DNA from: Acephala macrosclerotiorum
Taxonomy: Eukaryota; Ascomycota; Leotiomycetes; Helotiales; Mollisiaceae
Direction: 5' to 3'
DNA length: 64,000 bases
Assembly (NCBI GenBank): GCA_014904845.1
Contig: MU119216.1
Span: 310,001 to 374,000, forward strand
Shown: positions 23,053 through 32,834 of the stretch, one piece after another
How positions within the stretch are numbered: the first letter of the stretch is position 1
Layout of the letters: each line of letters opens with the position of its first letter
Program-made: the position numbers and the translations under genes
The notes under the pieces: model-generated
Seen by the model: only the letters and a program-made list of their open reading frames with translations
What the model was told of the DNA's origin: nothing
Database searches by the model: none

Positions 23053-26000
23053 ATGCTCCGAACCACAATCTCTACTGCTGGAGCTCGAACAGCGGCCCGT
23101 TTCCCCTCCATTCTACGCTCCAACCTTCGTCCATTCGATATTGCCACTACCGCCCTCCGTTCGGCACCTCGACGAACCTTCGCCAACACCAGCTCCTCGA
23201 AATCTACCCTCTTCACATTCTCCTCCAACGGTCGACCAACACTCCGAAACTCCTCCATCTTCCAGCACCTCCAGAACTCTATTCGCCATTTCCGCCCTTC
23301 TCGCCGTAGATATAATGGGGCTGGGGCTACAGCGAGCGAGGAACCAACAAGTCTCGGTGGGCGTTTGAAGAAGTTGAGTAGGGAGTATGGATGGTCTGCT
23401 CTGGGTGTATACTTGGCGTTGAGCGCGCTGGATTTTCCGTTTTGTTATCTGTTGGTGAAGTACTTAGGGACTGAAAGGATAGGTGAGTTTGTCTTTCTTT
23501 TATTATGAAAAAGCTGTGCGGTGTTCAATCCTGAGTGTTGGGAAGAAGTTTGGAAACGAGATATCATTTGGAGAAGGGCGGCTTCGAGTTGAGAGAAATG
23601 GAGATTCGCCAATATCCACAAGACAATATCCCCGTGGAAGAAGGAAGATTGCTTGAAGAGGGGACGGGGACCCCGATTGCATATCCATCCAAGGAAAGCA
23701 GATGATGAGGAACTCGACCGCGAGTGGATCGAAAATAAGCACCAGGAAAGACTTTGCTCCACGAGAGCATTTCTGAATCCGACTAGACTTTCGGAGACTT
23801 GGAGCCCATAACCTAGTCTCTAAGGGATTCTTCCTTGGGTTGAGTACATCCGCCAAAGACCAACGTCGAATTCACATGAAGGAGGTGTACAAGGAGCAGC
23901 TAGATTCCATCTGTGTACCCATCGTAACATCAGAGGCAGGAGGTTTTCATGGATCTTCGCGTGGGACTGAAGCAAGACGTTACCCGAAGCTTTCGTTGAT
24001 CGACAAGTCGGTAGATTGGGAAGAAGGCGAAGAAAGAACATGCCGCCGCTGGAGAGTTGCTGGTGACGTTTGGCTGCTTGGGATGCCACGGTATCGACTG
24101 CGCTGGGATGGTAGATGTGCTGTCTTGGTTACGGCCATTTTGCTCAGCGTCGTTACTCGTTTGGTCATGCTTCTAAGCCTGCACTGGCTCGACCGGATCT
24201 TTCCTTCTGAGGAACCGAATCCCCTTCACTGAGTGCATCCGGGATCAGTGACACCTGGTGTGGCGTCTGCCGATTCTTCCAGCGAATTCGCTGGCGCCGG
24301 CGTCTATGTCATCTATACCCTTGACTCCAAAGCATTTGTGAAGGCTTGGTCCTCGACAGCAGGCTTGCTTCGCAGCCAAGCCTTTCTCCCCCTCAACGTC
24401 GCTCCCGGAGACTCTAGGCGATAGGGCTGCTGATCCAATTCGGTTTGGTGCAATCACTCGTTCTTCTTCCGAGTTATGCTAGCTCCTTAGTCACCACTGC
24501 TTTACCCACCATCCTTGCGGGCCTTCTTGGCTTTCTGGCACTCAGTACCAGATCCTGCCCTTTGTACACCGCCCGTCGCTATTACCAATTGAATGGCTCG
24601 GTGAGGCTTTCGGACTGGCCCAGGGAACACGCCAGAGCATGGTTGTTCTAATCGACGAGAGTTTGCGAGTGTAGCTAGAAAGGCGGAGCCATTGCGGCAG
24701 CAATAGTCAGGCGAGACTTGGTACCTGGCTCGGAATGAGACTTACTGCTCTAGGTGTTTGGGACAGGTTGTGAACCTCTGTTCTCCGTATGCATGAGGTT
24801 TAGCTAATGATCCAAGGATGCAGGGATAATCGCTGGAAGCTCTTACACCATGGCACTCCACAGCTCAGATACCCCCAAGTGGTTTATGGGATGAGGGAGA
24901 AGGTCCGAGGAAGCCGATAGCGCGCAAGTGAAGTGATCGGAAGATAGAAAGCGCTTTGGAAAGAGAGGCAGGGATGCACAGAAATGGCTAAGACGCGTCG
25001 GTCATTTGTACGGAGGATATGGCAAAGGAGGATGCTCACTAGTCCAGCACGCTAGAACCTTATCCGCCATAGGAGCTACTCCCCGTCTGGAGGAGATAGC
25101 CCCCTATGGGGATAGGCTTGGTTCATTTCCAGTCCCACTGCTTGCCCAGGGGGAGGCTACAGTGGCCGACGTGGTGGCTGCTACTTGCTTTTCCATCCGT
25201 GCATCTACCATCTCGTGTGCAGAAGCCACCACGCCCATATTGTACCCTCCCCTAGGTAATAGATTTTCGAGGAACCGTGTAAAGTGCTTTCGACGAGTCG
25301 AGTCGTTGTAGGGAAATTTTATGAGAAGGAAACTGTTTGCAGATCGAGGGAGCAGCCAAAGATCAAAGGTTACATTGTGGGCCAGTCTATTCCCGTTCAA
25401 GGCGAATAAGAGAGATTCCTCACGGCCAGTCGTGCGGCTCGGATTAGTCGACGACTAATTGGTTCAGTCAGTTTGGGCAGGTGCAGTGTAGCTGCAATCG
25501 AACATTCCGGTGACAAACTGTCATCACAGAATCACAAACTCGAGCCTGTCGTTCTATCCATACGATGGGATGAGGACGCATTTGAGAGGATGCCGACCCA
25601 TTCGAGATTGATGGCTAGACTGGTGGTCGTTTTACTTCCATGACTTACGATCGGGAGCGAACCATGATCACCGTCTATAGATATTCCGGATACTCTCAGG
25701 ACTGGACACTGCACAGCTTCTCTTTATTTATTTTGCATTTGTCAAATGTGACGCCATGCTAACAAACAAACAGGAAGATGGGAAGAAGTAATAGTCTCAA
25801 ACGTCAAACGCTTTATTCCAGAATCCGTCAAGCAGACGTGGTACGACTGGCGAAGCTCAATGAAGTCCGCAGAACATGCTATCACTGGCTCAGAGGACGT
25901 TAACGACCACATTGACAAGGTTGAATGGGATGTTAAGCTAGCTGAGCAAGAGAAAAGTGAATGGAGATTCAACTTTGGAAAGCACAGTGGCGAGACTATT

Positions 26001-26557
26001 AAGGAAGTTTCGAATTCGGATCCTAGTTACATCAGCTGGCTGAGAAAGCAGGATGTGGTAAAGGACCGAGGAGATTTGGCATTGGCGTTGAAGGAGTATG
26101 ATGCTTCGAATTCTTGGTTCTCTTGGGGTTTCTCGAAGGCTAAGCCAGTTGAGGCGACTTCGGATGCTACGAAGCCTACTGTTGAGAATATCTCAGAAGT
26201 TGCCTCAGCGCCAGCACCTGATGCATGGGGTGTGGAGGCGGCGACGGAGAAGAATAAGCATGATGCTAGTTAGTTCTATTGCCATCGGCCGATAATGTAA
26301 ATGAGCCTCACCGCTAACAACCACCAGGTCTGGCAACACAGCTTGCACTAGCTTATGCTATTCACAAATCATTCATCTTCGTCCGAGTCCCTATCACAGC
26401 GGCCATTACACCGAAAGTCGTCCAAATCCTTCGAGGCTGGGGCTGGGATATCGGAAAGAGAACTACAAAGGAAGCGAAGGCACTGAAGCGAGCATCGATG
26501 CCAGTGAAGAAGCCAAAAGCCAGATGGTCCGGAAAACCTGAACCAAAGGCAAAATGA
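23053..26557 (+). CDS. Mitochondrial DUF1279 (Nat2/FAM210-like) protein with an embedded FGKH-type module
   Basis: Exons 23053-23482, 25774-26268 and 26328-26557 splice in frame to 384 residues. The first 85 residues are Arg/Ser-rich, a mitochondrial presequence. DUF1279 then appears as GRLKKLSREYGWSALGVYLA and LSALDFPFCYLLVKYLGTERIG at the end of exon 1, and resumes in exon 3 with SLATQLALAYAIHKSFIFVR and RGWGWDIGKRTTK, both membrane-facing helices. Between them exon 2 carries WRFNFGKHSGETIKEV with DPSYISWLRKQDVVKDRGDL, resembling the small FGKHxG domain known from DUF3820 and ExoX C-terminal families. Family members are inner-membrane mitochondrial proteins of unclear activity. Intron 1 (2291 bp) is far longer than any other here; intron 2 is 59 bp. 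Confidence 0.85.
23483..25773 (+). other. Oversized intron, probable insertion region
   Basis: The intron has a good donor (GTGAGT) and a good acceptor (GCTAACAAACAAACAG), and the flanking exons join in frame, but it is 2.3 kb in a window where other introns are about 45-115 bp. It contains a nuclear 18S rRNA fragment and no intact transposase or reverse transcriptase. A TTTATT-like string lies near both ends (about 23498 and 25723) and might be a target duplication, but it is too AT-simple to trust. No terminal inverted repeats were identified. Confidence 0.55.
24554..24626 (+). pseudogene. Fragment of nuclear 18S rRNA (3' region)
   Basis: This 73-bp stretch matches the near-universal 3' part of eukaryotic 18S rRNA: CCTGCCCTTTGTACAC, CGCCCGTCGCTA, ATTGAATGGCTC, GTGAGGCTTTCGGACTGG. 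Relative to the remembered consensus it lacks an AC dinucleotide in ACACACC and shows transition-type changes (TACTACC read as TATTACC, CCGATT as CCAATT, CTCAGT as CTCGGT). Similarity stops abruptly after CCCAGGGA. It is a non-functional rDNA fragment inside an intron. Confidence 0.85.
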
Positions 26558-27980
26558 GGTCGAGAGGGGAGTGCGAGTGTATGAGATACCAAGATGATGT
26601 TAGTACATATGTATAATAAGCTCTGGCTGGAGCAGGTTGCATGTTAGCGGCAGGGCGGCAAACTTTGTGAATACGCATAAGCATAGCGGTGATAAATATG
26701 GGGATCTTGAGTTAGAGTTGGTGTATGATTGAGTTACGGCGTAGATGAGGGCAAGTTCTTTCACGGAACGTAGGCGCTTCAGCCGAGGAGAGCTTTAGTC
26801 AATAAGATCCTTTCTCCTCTCATTCGATCTGACGATGTCAAGTGAAGCTTGCCTACATTCTACACTTTTCATCCTTCGTCCACTTCTTATATTTTTATAT
26901 ATTTCGAGGCCATTGATTCGCTCTTCTTTGAGTCACCAAGAGAGACAGATCATCCTTTCATGAGTTTCATTCCCCTGTCGGTCATCACTCAGATTCGCTC
27001 GTCGGGTCAGGTCCCCCTGACCCTAGCGACTCGTTCCGAAGCGGCAACACAGCTCGCTCCAGTCCAGTCCACTCTCCCCAGCATCATCAGCCCTACCAAC
27101 TCCCCCCAAAAACAAGCTCGTATCCCAAGCTCAGGTAAGCTCAAATACGCGCAATCAGGTCGCATGTTTGGCATCATCATCAGCATTTAAAATCAGGGCT
27201 CAATGTTTGGCTATCACGCGCGGCAGACATCTGCATTCAGGTCCGAAGTTTCTATTTCTAGCTCGCGGCTTACCAGCGCTTATCTGATTGGTTCCACCGA
27301 ACGCCTCTCTTCGTCCCAAGGTTGGGGGCCTTCCCATCCAGGTTGGCAGCAGGTCTTTCAGCCCTGGCAGCCCTGGCACCCGTTCATCTGAATGAGGAGT
27401 ATCGAATACCGTAGGTCTAATCTGTTTCTGTCGCTGCGTAAAGGCCTGTTCTTCTCTCTTTATTATTCTGTCGCTTTTCTCTCAGCCTTGAATTGTTAGG
27501 TTTTCTTCAACGATGTTGTTTATGCCTTGATTGAATAGCAGTTTTAGGTCTGCAACATTGCGACCGTTCCGACGGTGTGCTGCTGTGCCTTGCAGGGAGC
27601 CTGACGCAGGTGAGAACGATCCAACGTCACGTACTGTGTGCCGCGGTCGCTAGATAGAAGAGACGGTGACACGAGGTGTTTTCCCGGGCGCGAAGTCATA
27701 AACAGAGGTTCGAGAGGGTCGGGGGAAATAGTGGTTAGTCTTGTGCTGGAGCTGGATTCTGGTCTGAGAAGATACGCTACCTGCCAGGACTGTCGCCAGT
27801 CGCTGGAGGTGCGCCGGGCTGGTGAGTTGGATGTATGAGTCCCAACTTATTTCCTGAATCAGATGTTGTAGCCTGTTTGAATCTTGAGCTTCAGATGCTG
27901 ATCTGCTGTTGATAGTTGGACGCTCGTTACGACTTTCGCTCGCTCAACTCGATCGTTACCTCGAATTTCAAGCATAGACA
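26558..27980. promoter_or_regulatory. Long upstream region of the DUF3433 gene
   Basis: About 1.4 kb without a recognised gene; the start of the following gene follows a leader rich in T and C. It may include a spliced 5' untranslated region. No repeats stand out. Confidence 0.35.
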
Positions 27981-30926
27981 ATGGCCAACAATGGCCCGAA
28001 CGACGCTTATCCTTATCCATATGGTGGAAGTACGAGATTGAGTAGACCGGATTTGAGACACCAAGGATCCTCGATATCTGCGGTCAGTTCGATGGATGAT
28101 TATCAAGGACCAGGCCACCGAGATTCTATTGTCTCTCTGCCATCTCCCACAGACGAGCATGCACGATCAACGGACGAGGTTGATATCAGTCGAGTGAGGT
28201 TATCGTCAACTGGCAGCTCGGGAATCAGTTCTGTATCGGAGGGCTCGAAGGGTCAGAGCAGGCTGTCCATGTCCAATTTGCTTCCAGATACTCTCCGTGC
28301 TGGTACACCGACATCTCCAACCTCGCGAGGCTTTAATCCATTTCGAACTCCCACACAATCATACGAACCCATCACACCGTCATCGAGCAGGCCGACGTCT
28401 GGTAAATATGGTCTGAAGAGGTTATCGAAGAGAAGGACTGGTTCTAGCGGGTCTCTGCTAGGTTTGACGCACGGCAGCATACAGGAGGAAGAGATAGACC
28501 TGAGTCTATTGAGCTCTGCGATGCCGATGGGATTGTCGAAGCAGAAGACCGCGTACTCGACAGTGGAAGAAGAAGAGCCGGAAACTACGCCAATACTTTC
28601 ACCTATGCCTTGCGACGTATCATCATTCCTAGGCCCTCCCCAAACTCAGGAACAGCTGAAGGAATTCGAAAGACAAGAAGCAGCGGGCAAACTTACTGGA
28701 GGTCTAGGAGCTGGATTTTCTGCAACGACAATCACGAGCACGGATTTGATGAATTACGCCCCTCTGACGCCTCGAACGCCAGGATCGATATCACGGAGGA
28801 TGTCTTTCAGGAACACCACTACGAGGGTTTCTTCATTCCGGTCCCCAGGATTGGCAAGAAAAGCTACAGTGCGAGAGCTAGGTCAAGCGGAAGCCAATAA
28901 GCGTGGCGAGGTTATCCAGGTGATTGTGGAAGAGGAGCCTAGAGACATCGAAGCACCTGGGTTCGATATCAGCTCCTTCGCTGGTGGAAGTACTGCGACA
29001 TTGGACTTCGATCAGATGGACAAGAAGAATGTTCGTAAGAACACCTTATCAGTTCCTACGACAGAAGTCTTCTATCCACAGCCTAATTGGAAGCCATTTT
29101 CGATGAGGTGGCCTTACCTCTCGTTTCTCATAATAGTCTCGGTGGTCCTCGCAGGCGCACAAGAGTACTTGCTACGCAAAGGAGTATTGTATTCATTCAC
29201 CACCGCCAGGAATTTGAGTACTTGGAACTATTTCACATTCAAATACTTACCGACATTAGTTGCTGTCACGTTCGGCGTGCTGTGGCAGGTTACAGACTTT
29301 GAAGTAAAGCGATTGGAGGCATATTATCAGCTGTCGAAAGAGGGTGGGGCACTGGCTGCTGAATCTATAAATGTAAGCACACCCTATTTCTTACATTCAT
29401 TTCATTCTCATTGTCCGGCACTTCGTGGCACGTTGTTCATTGTCACAATGTCCCAGCCGATCTAAGACTTTCAGCTATTGTCAATGTTCTTCCTCTCCCA
29501 GGATATTCAAAACTAACTTCCTCGCTAGGTCGACTACATCACTTTCTTCAACTTTCTCCGCCCTGTACGAGCATTCAAATACAAGCATTACGCGGTCGCA
29601 GTGTCCTCGATCGCCACATTACTTGCTGTATCTCTCGTCCCAACATTGCAAGCCGCCTCGGTTGACCTGACACCGGACCGTGCGGCAAGAGAAGCAAATC
29701 CAACGGGTCCCAAAGAGATTCGTATCAATGCTGTTTACTCTCGCTTTCTGAGCGTATTTTTGCTCTTGATTGCGCTTATGGGATGTATCTTAGTCTATCA
29801 ACTCGAGAGACGGCCGTCAGGACTTGTGGCTGATGTCAAGGGAATCGCTGGAATCGCAGCCATGGCGAACAGAAGCCACATCCTCATGGACTTCAAGAAC
29901 ATGGATACTGCAAATCCAGAGTTGATTCATCAAACTCTCAAGTCTCATCGCTACAGTCTTCGAAACTCTTCACTGGCACCCGAGACCTCAGCCCCTCTCA
30001 CACAAGAAGAGAAAGACAAATACGATCAACGGACACGGGCCGAGAATCCTCACCCCCTCATGCTTCGGCTCGAAGCAGGCATTCCCTTCATCGTCGGCAT
30101 GATTCTCTTCATGATCCTGATACCCATTGTCCTTTTCCAACATTCAGTAAACGCAATAACGGATAAAGCGCCATGGTTCCTCACTGCCCTTGCCGTCTGC
30201 ATCAAACTCGCCTGGGGAACTCTCGAAACCGACGTCCGAATGATCGAACCCTTTTACATCCTTTCTCGCCGCCATGCTTCCCCAAAAGTTCTCACCCTGG
30301 ACTACACCGCCATGGCATTCGGCTGGATGCCCATCCGCGCATTCCTTAACGGTCACCTCCTCGTCGCTCTCGTAGGACTAGGTTCCGTTCTCGCCGAAGT
30401 ACTAACAATCTGCTCCACATCCTTCGCAAACGTCTCCGGCCTAGATTTCGCCAACAACCCACCCCCACCAAACGGCACCCAAGGCCCCTCCCGACGAGAA
30501 ATCCACCCCGGCGGCGACGCTCAAAATGGCCAGAATGCCGGAGAAGAAACCTTCCTCTCTTTCTGGCTATCCTTCGGTCTCGCAATCACCATCATAACCT
30601 TCCTCTGCCTCGTCGCCACCTTCGTCTATTCCCGACGACGCCATCCGTTTTTGCCTAGACAACCGAATACGATAGCGAGTGTGTTGGCATTTATACATCA
30701 GAGTAAGATGTTGTATGATTTTGTGGGAACGGAGAAGATGAATAACGATGAGATGGTGCAGAGGTTGGGGGAGGTGGGGAAGATGTATGGACTGGGCTGG
30801 TTTATAGGCAGGGATGGGGAGATGCATTGTGGAGTGGATGAGGAGGAGTTGGTGAGGGATTATAAGCATGGGGAGGATTCGAGGAAGGCGAGTCAGCCGT
30901 GGAATACGAATTGGGAGAATTATTGA
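27981..30926 (+). CDS. DUF3433 multi-pass membrane protein
   Basis: Exons 27981-29372 and 29529-30926 (156-bp intron, GTAAGC..TAG) encode 929 residues. The first 370 residues are Ser/Thr/Pro-rich and presumably cytosolic. About eight hydrophobic segments follow, near residues 375, 422, 481, 535, 650, 680, 736 and 808, including YLSFLIIVSVVLAGAQEYLL, FLSVFLLLIALMGCILVYQL and FWLSFGLAITIITFLCLVAT. The pair of helices with TDFEVKRLEAYYQLSKEGGA and the following TFFNFLRPVRAFKYKHYAV is typical of the DUF3433 repeat in fungal membrane proteins. No biochemical role is established for the family. The first ATG (MANNGPNDAY) is a plausible start. Confidence 0.85.
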
Positions 30927-31447
30927 GAGAGAGGATGGGGTTTGTGGGTTGATTTGAGGGTAGCATGCATTATTGCATGAGCGCAGGAGGTTGTCGTAGA
31001 TGGACCGATTCCGAACGAGCGACTGCATTTGCATGTGCATTTTGGCCTGGGATAAGGGCTGGCTGGTACAAAGGTAGATATCTCTGCGGCACAGTGTATT
31101 TATGTAGTGTACTCATGATATATAACGGCTTTTCACATTCAAGAGAGCCAAGATTTCCAGGACTGTCAGACATTTAGCCGCAGAGGCTTTGTCGACTCCG
31201 GTACTAGTGAATTGTCTTTGTAGTGTTTAAAAAGATAAAACAAAGCGTCATGAAATTAGCTTTATAAGTTGAGTGATGTACTCTCCCAAAGTCCCCCAAG
31301 CGTATGAGTTAAGTGCTGTCTGTCTCCTTTCTCAGGACGAACGTGTTCACCCACAAGGTAAGACACAATTGGACGTCGAAGCGGGTACTTACTAGCTTTC
31401 AAAAATGTCTGTGCTGCCGATATCGCTTATCATAAGCACGGAGAAAC
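30927..31447. other. Intergenic region downstream of the DUF3433 gene
   Basis: Nothing recognised apart from the flanks of the DUF3433 and tRNA genes. Confidence 0.35.
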
Positions 31448-31458
31448 AAAAAAAAAAA
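31448..31458 (-). terminator. Candidate RNA polymerase III terminator of tRNA-His
   Basis: Eleven A on the plus strand read as a T11 run on the tRNA strand, 56 bases past its 3' end. No T run of four or more was seen closer. The distance is longer than usual, so this is tentative. Confidence 0.45.
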
Positions 31459-31514
31459 TAAGATCTATTCTGATGGAATCAAACCACCCTGAATATCAAT
31501 CCATGCTGTGAACA

Positions 31515-31601
31515 TGGCGGTGCTGGGAATCGAACCCAGATTGACAGAGATCCATTGTAGTTGTGCCACAATCTGACGTGCTACCATTACACCACACCAC
31601 C
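31515..31601 (-). tRNA. tRNA-His (GTG) with 16-nt intron
   Basis: All arms can be folded: acceptor GGTGGTG/CACCGCC with discriminator A, D arm GTGT/GCAC, T arm CTGGG-TTCGATT-CCCAG (B box). The anticodon stem TCAGA pairs with TCTGT except for its outermost T-T, and the loop TTGTGG gives anticodon GTG at 31567-31569. An intron of 16 bases (31550-31565) sits one base after the anticodon, the canonical place; it contains CACAA, complementary to the anticodon loop as in other pre-tRNAs. Confidence 0.9.
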
Positions 31602-32834
31602 TGGGATGTTGGCGAATTCTGCTTATTCAAATCTATACTGCTATTTTGTAAGTGCGAGGATGGACTTCGTTAGCGCCGGGATGACTTCGGGATATGTCGA
31701 GCATTTTGTTGCCGAATTATTGTCTCACTTTGAAGGACCTCTCTTCATTTATCCGAGAGTTGTACAGAGACCGTTCTATCAAAGAAGGGATTGAATCAAT
31801 GTCTATAATCTCATCCCCGGTACTTATTTGAACCTGTAATCAACTACCGGTGACATTTAAGAATAGAGTTGGGCCCTTCGGCAGCTATGCCGAACAGCGT
31901 TACATGAGGCTCGATGAACGATGACCGAATCTCAGCATCTCGGCGGCACGGTTTTCAGAGCACACGACCATACTCCTCTTCTCCACATATCAAGCATTAC
32001 TCGCCCATGGTATTGGAACGCACTAGTTACTATAGTTCTTCTGTTTGTTTGCGCCGATAGAAGCTGAGTGCCCCTGAAGCAGTGGTGGAATATACCACCG
32101 AACTGTTTCATAACTGCTCCTCATCCGGATCCCCAGATCCTCACCGCCAACCTCGAACACGATACCGTCTCAGTGCCAGATCAGCGGATAAACGATTATG
32201 TTCAGATGACTACTAGAATGAGTAAGCTCTAGGCGATGAGTGTTCCTAACTTACTTGGTTCGAATTCGTGCTCTCTTGGAGATTACCTCCTCATTGAGGG
32301 GTACAGTGACAATGCAGATTCAAGACTTTGAGAGAGCTAGCAGGGATTTCTTTTTCATCCTTTCATAAATCTACTGCAATTATGATGTATGAATTCTTAA
32401 AGTCTTGGGGGCCGAATGGCCGAATGATACCGTTGGTGTTCCTCTTCCTACATGGGGCTCACGATGGTTTGAAAGGCACCGAAGCCGGCAGGAACATCAG
32501 CATACGTAAGTCCCAGCAAGACAGTAAGGATATATAATACTCTCTACCGTAATACCTTTAATTATTTTACGGAATGTGATTTTTCTTTGGTTTATTTGGT
32601 TTTCGGCAGGGCCTCCTTCGACACTCAATGAATTTTTTGAAGCCAATCGAGCAACAGACTTCAGCATGTTTAAGCGAACTTCCGTCAGAACCACTTGTCG
32701 TCCGGTTCCATCCTCTCTTTCAACAACACCAGCATTCGCTCCATGCTTATCATTCGTGCGAATTATCTACATCAAATCAAGATTCTTACACCAGCGCCAA
32801 TCTATATGCACTTCTTTTCCTTACCACAAATGCA
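31602..32834. promoter_or_regulatory. Intergenic region upstream of the disordered protein gene
   Basis: About 1.2 kb between the tRNA-His gene and the next start codon. No gene recognised. The reading frame of the next gene runs open back to an ATG at 32628, but that extension looks non-conserved. Confidence 0.35.

Noticed and set aside
23483..25773. Group I intron as explanation of the rDNA-containing insertion
   Set aside because: 18S group I introns are common near this rRNA position, but I could not find the conserved P/Q/R/S core elements, and here the rDNA piece lies inside a protein-gene intron, not the reverse.
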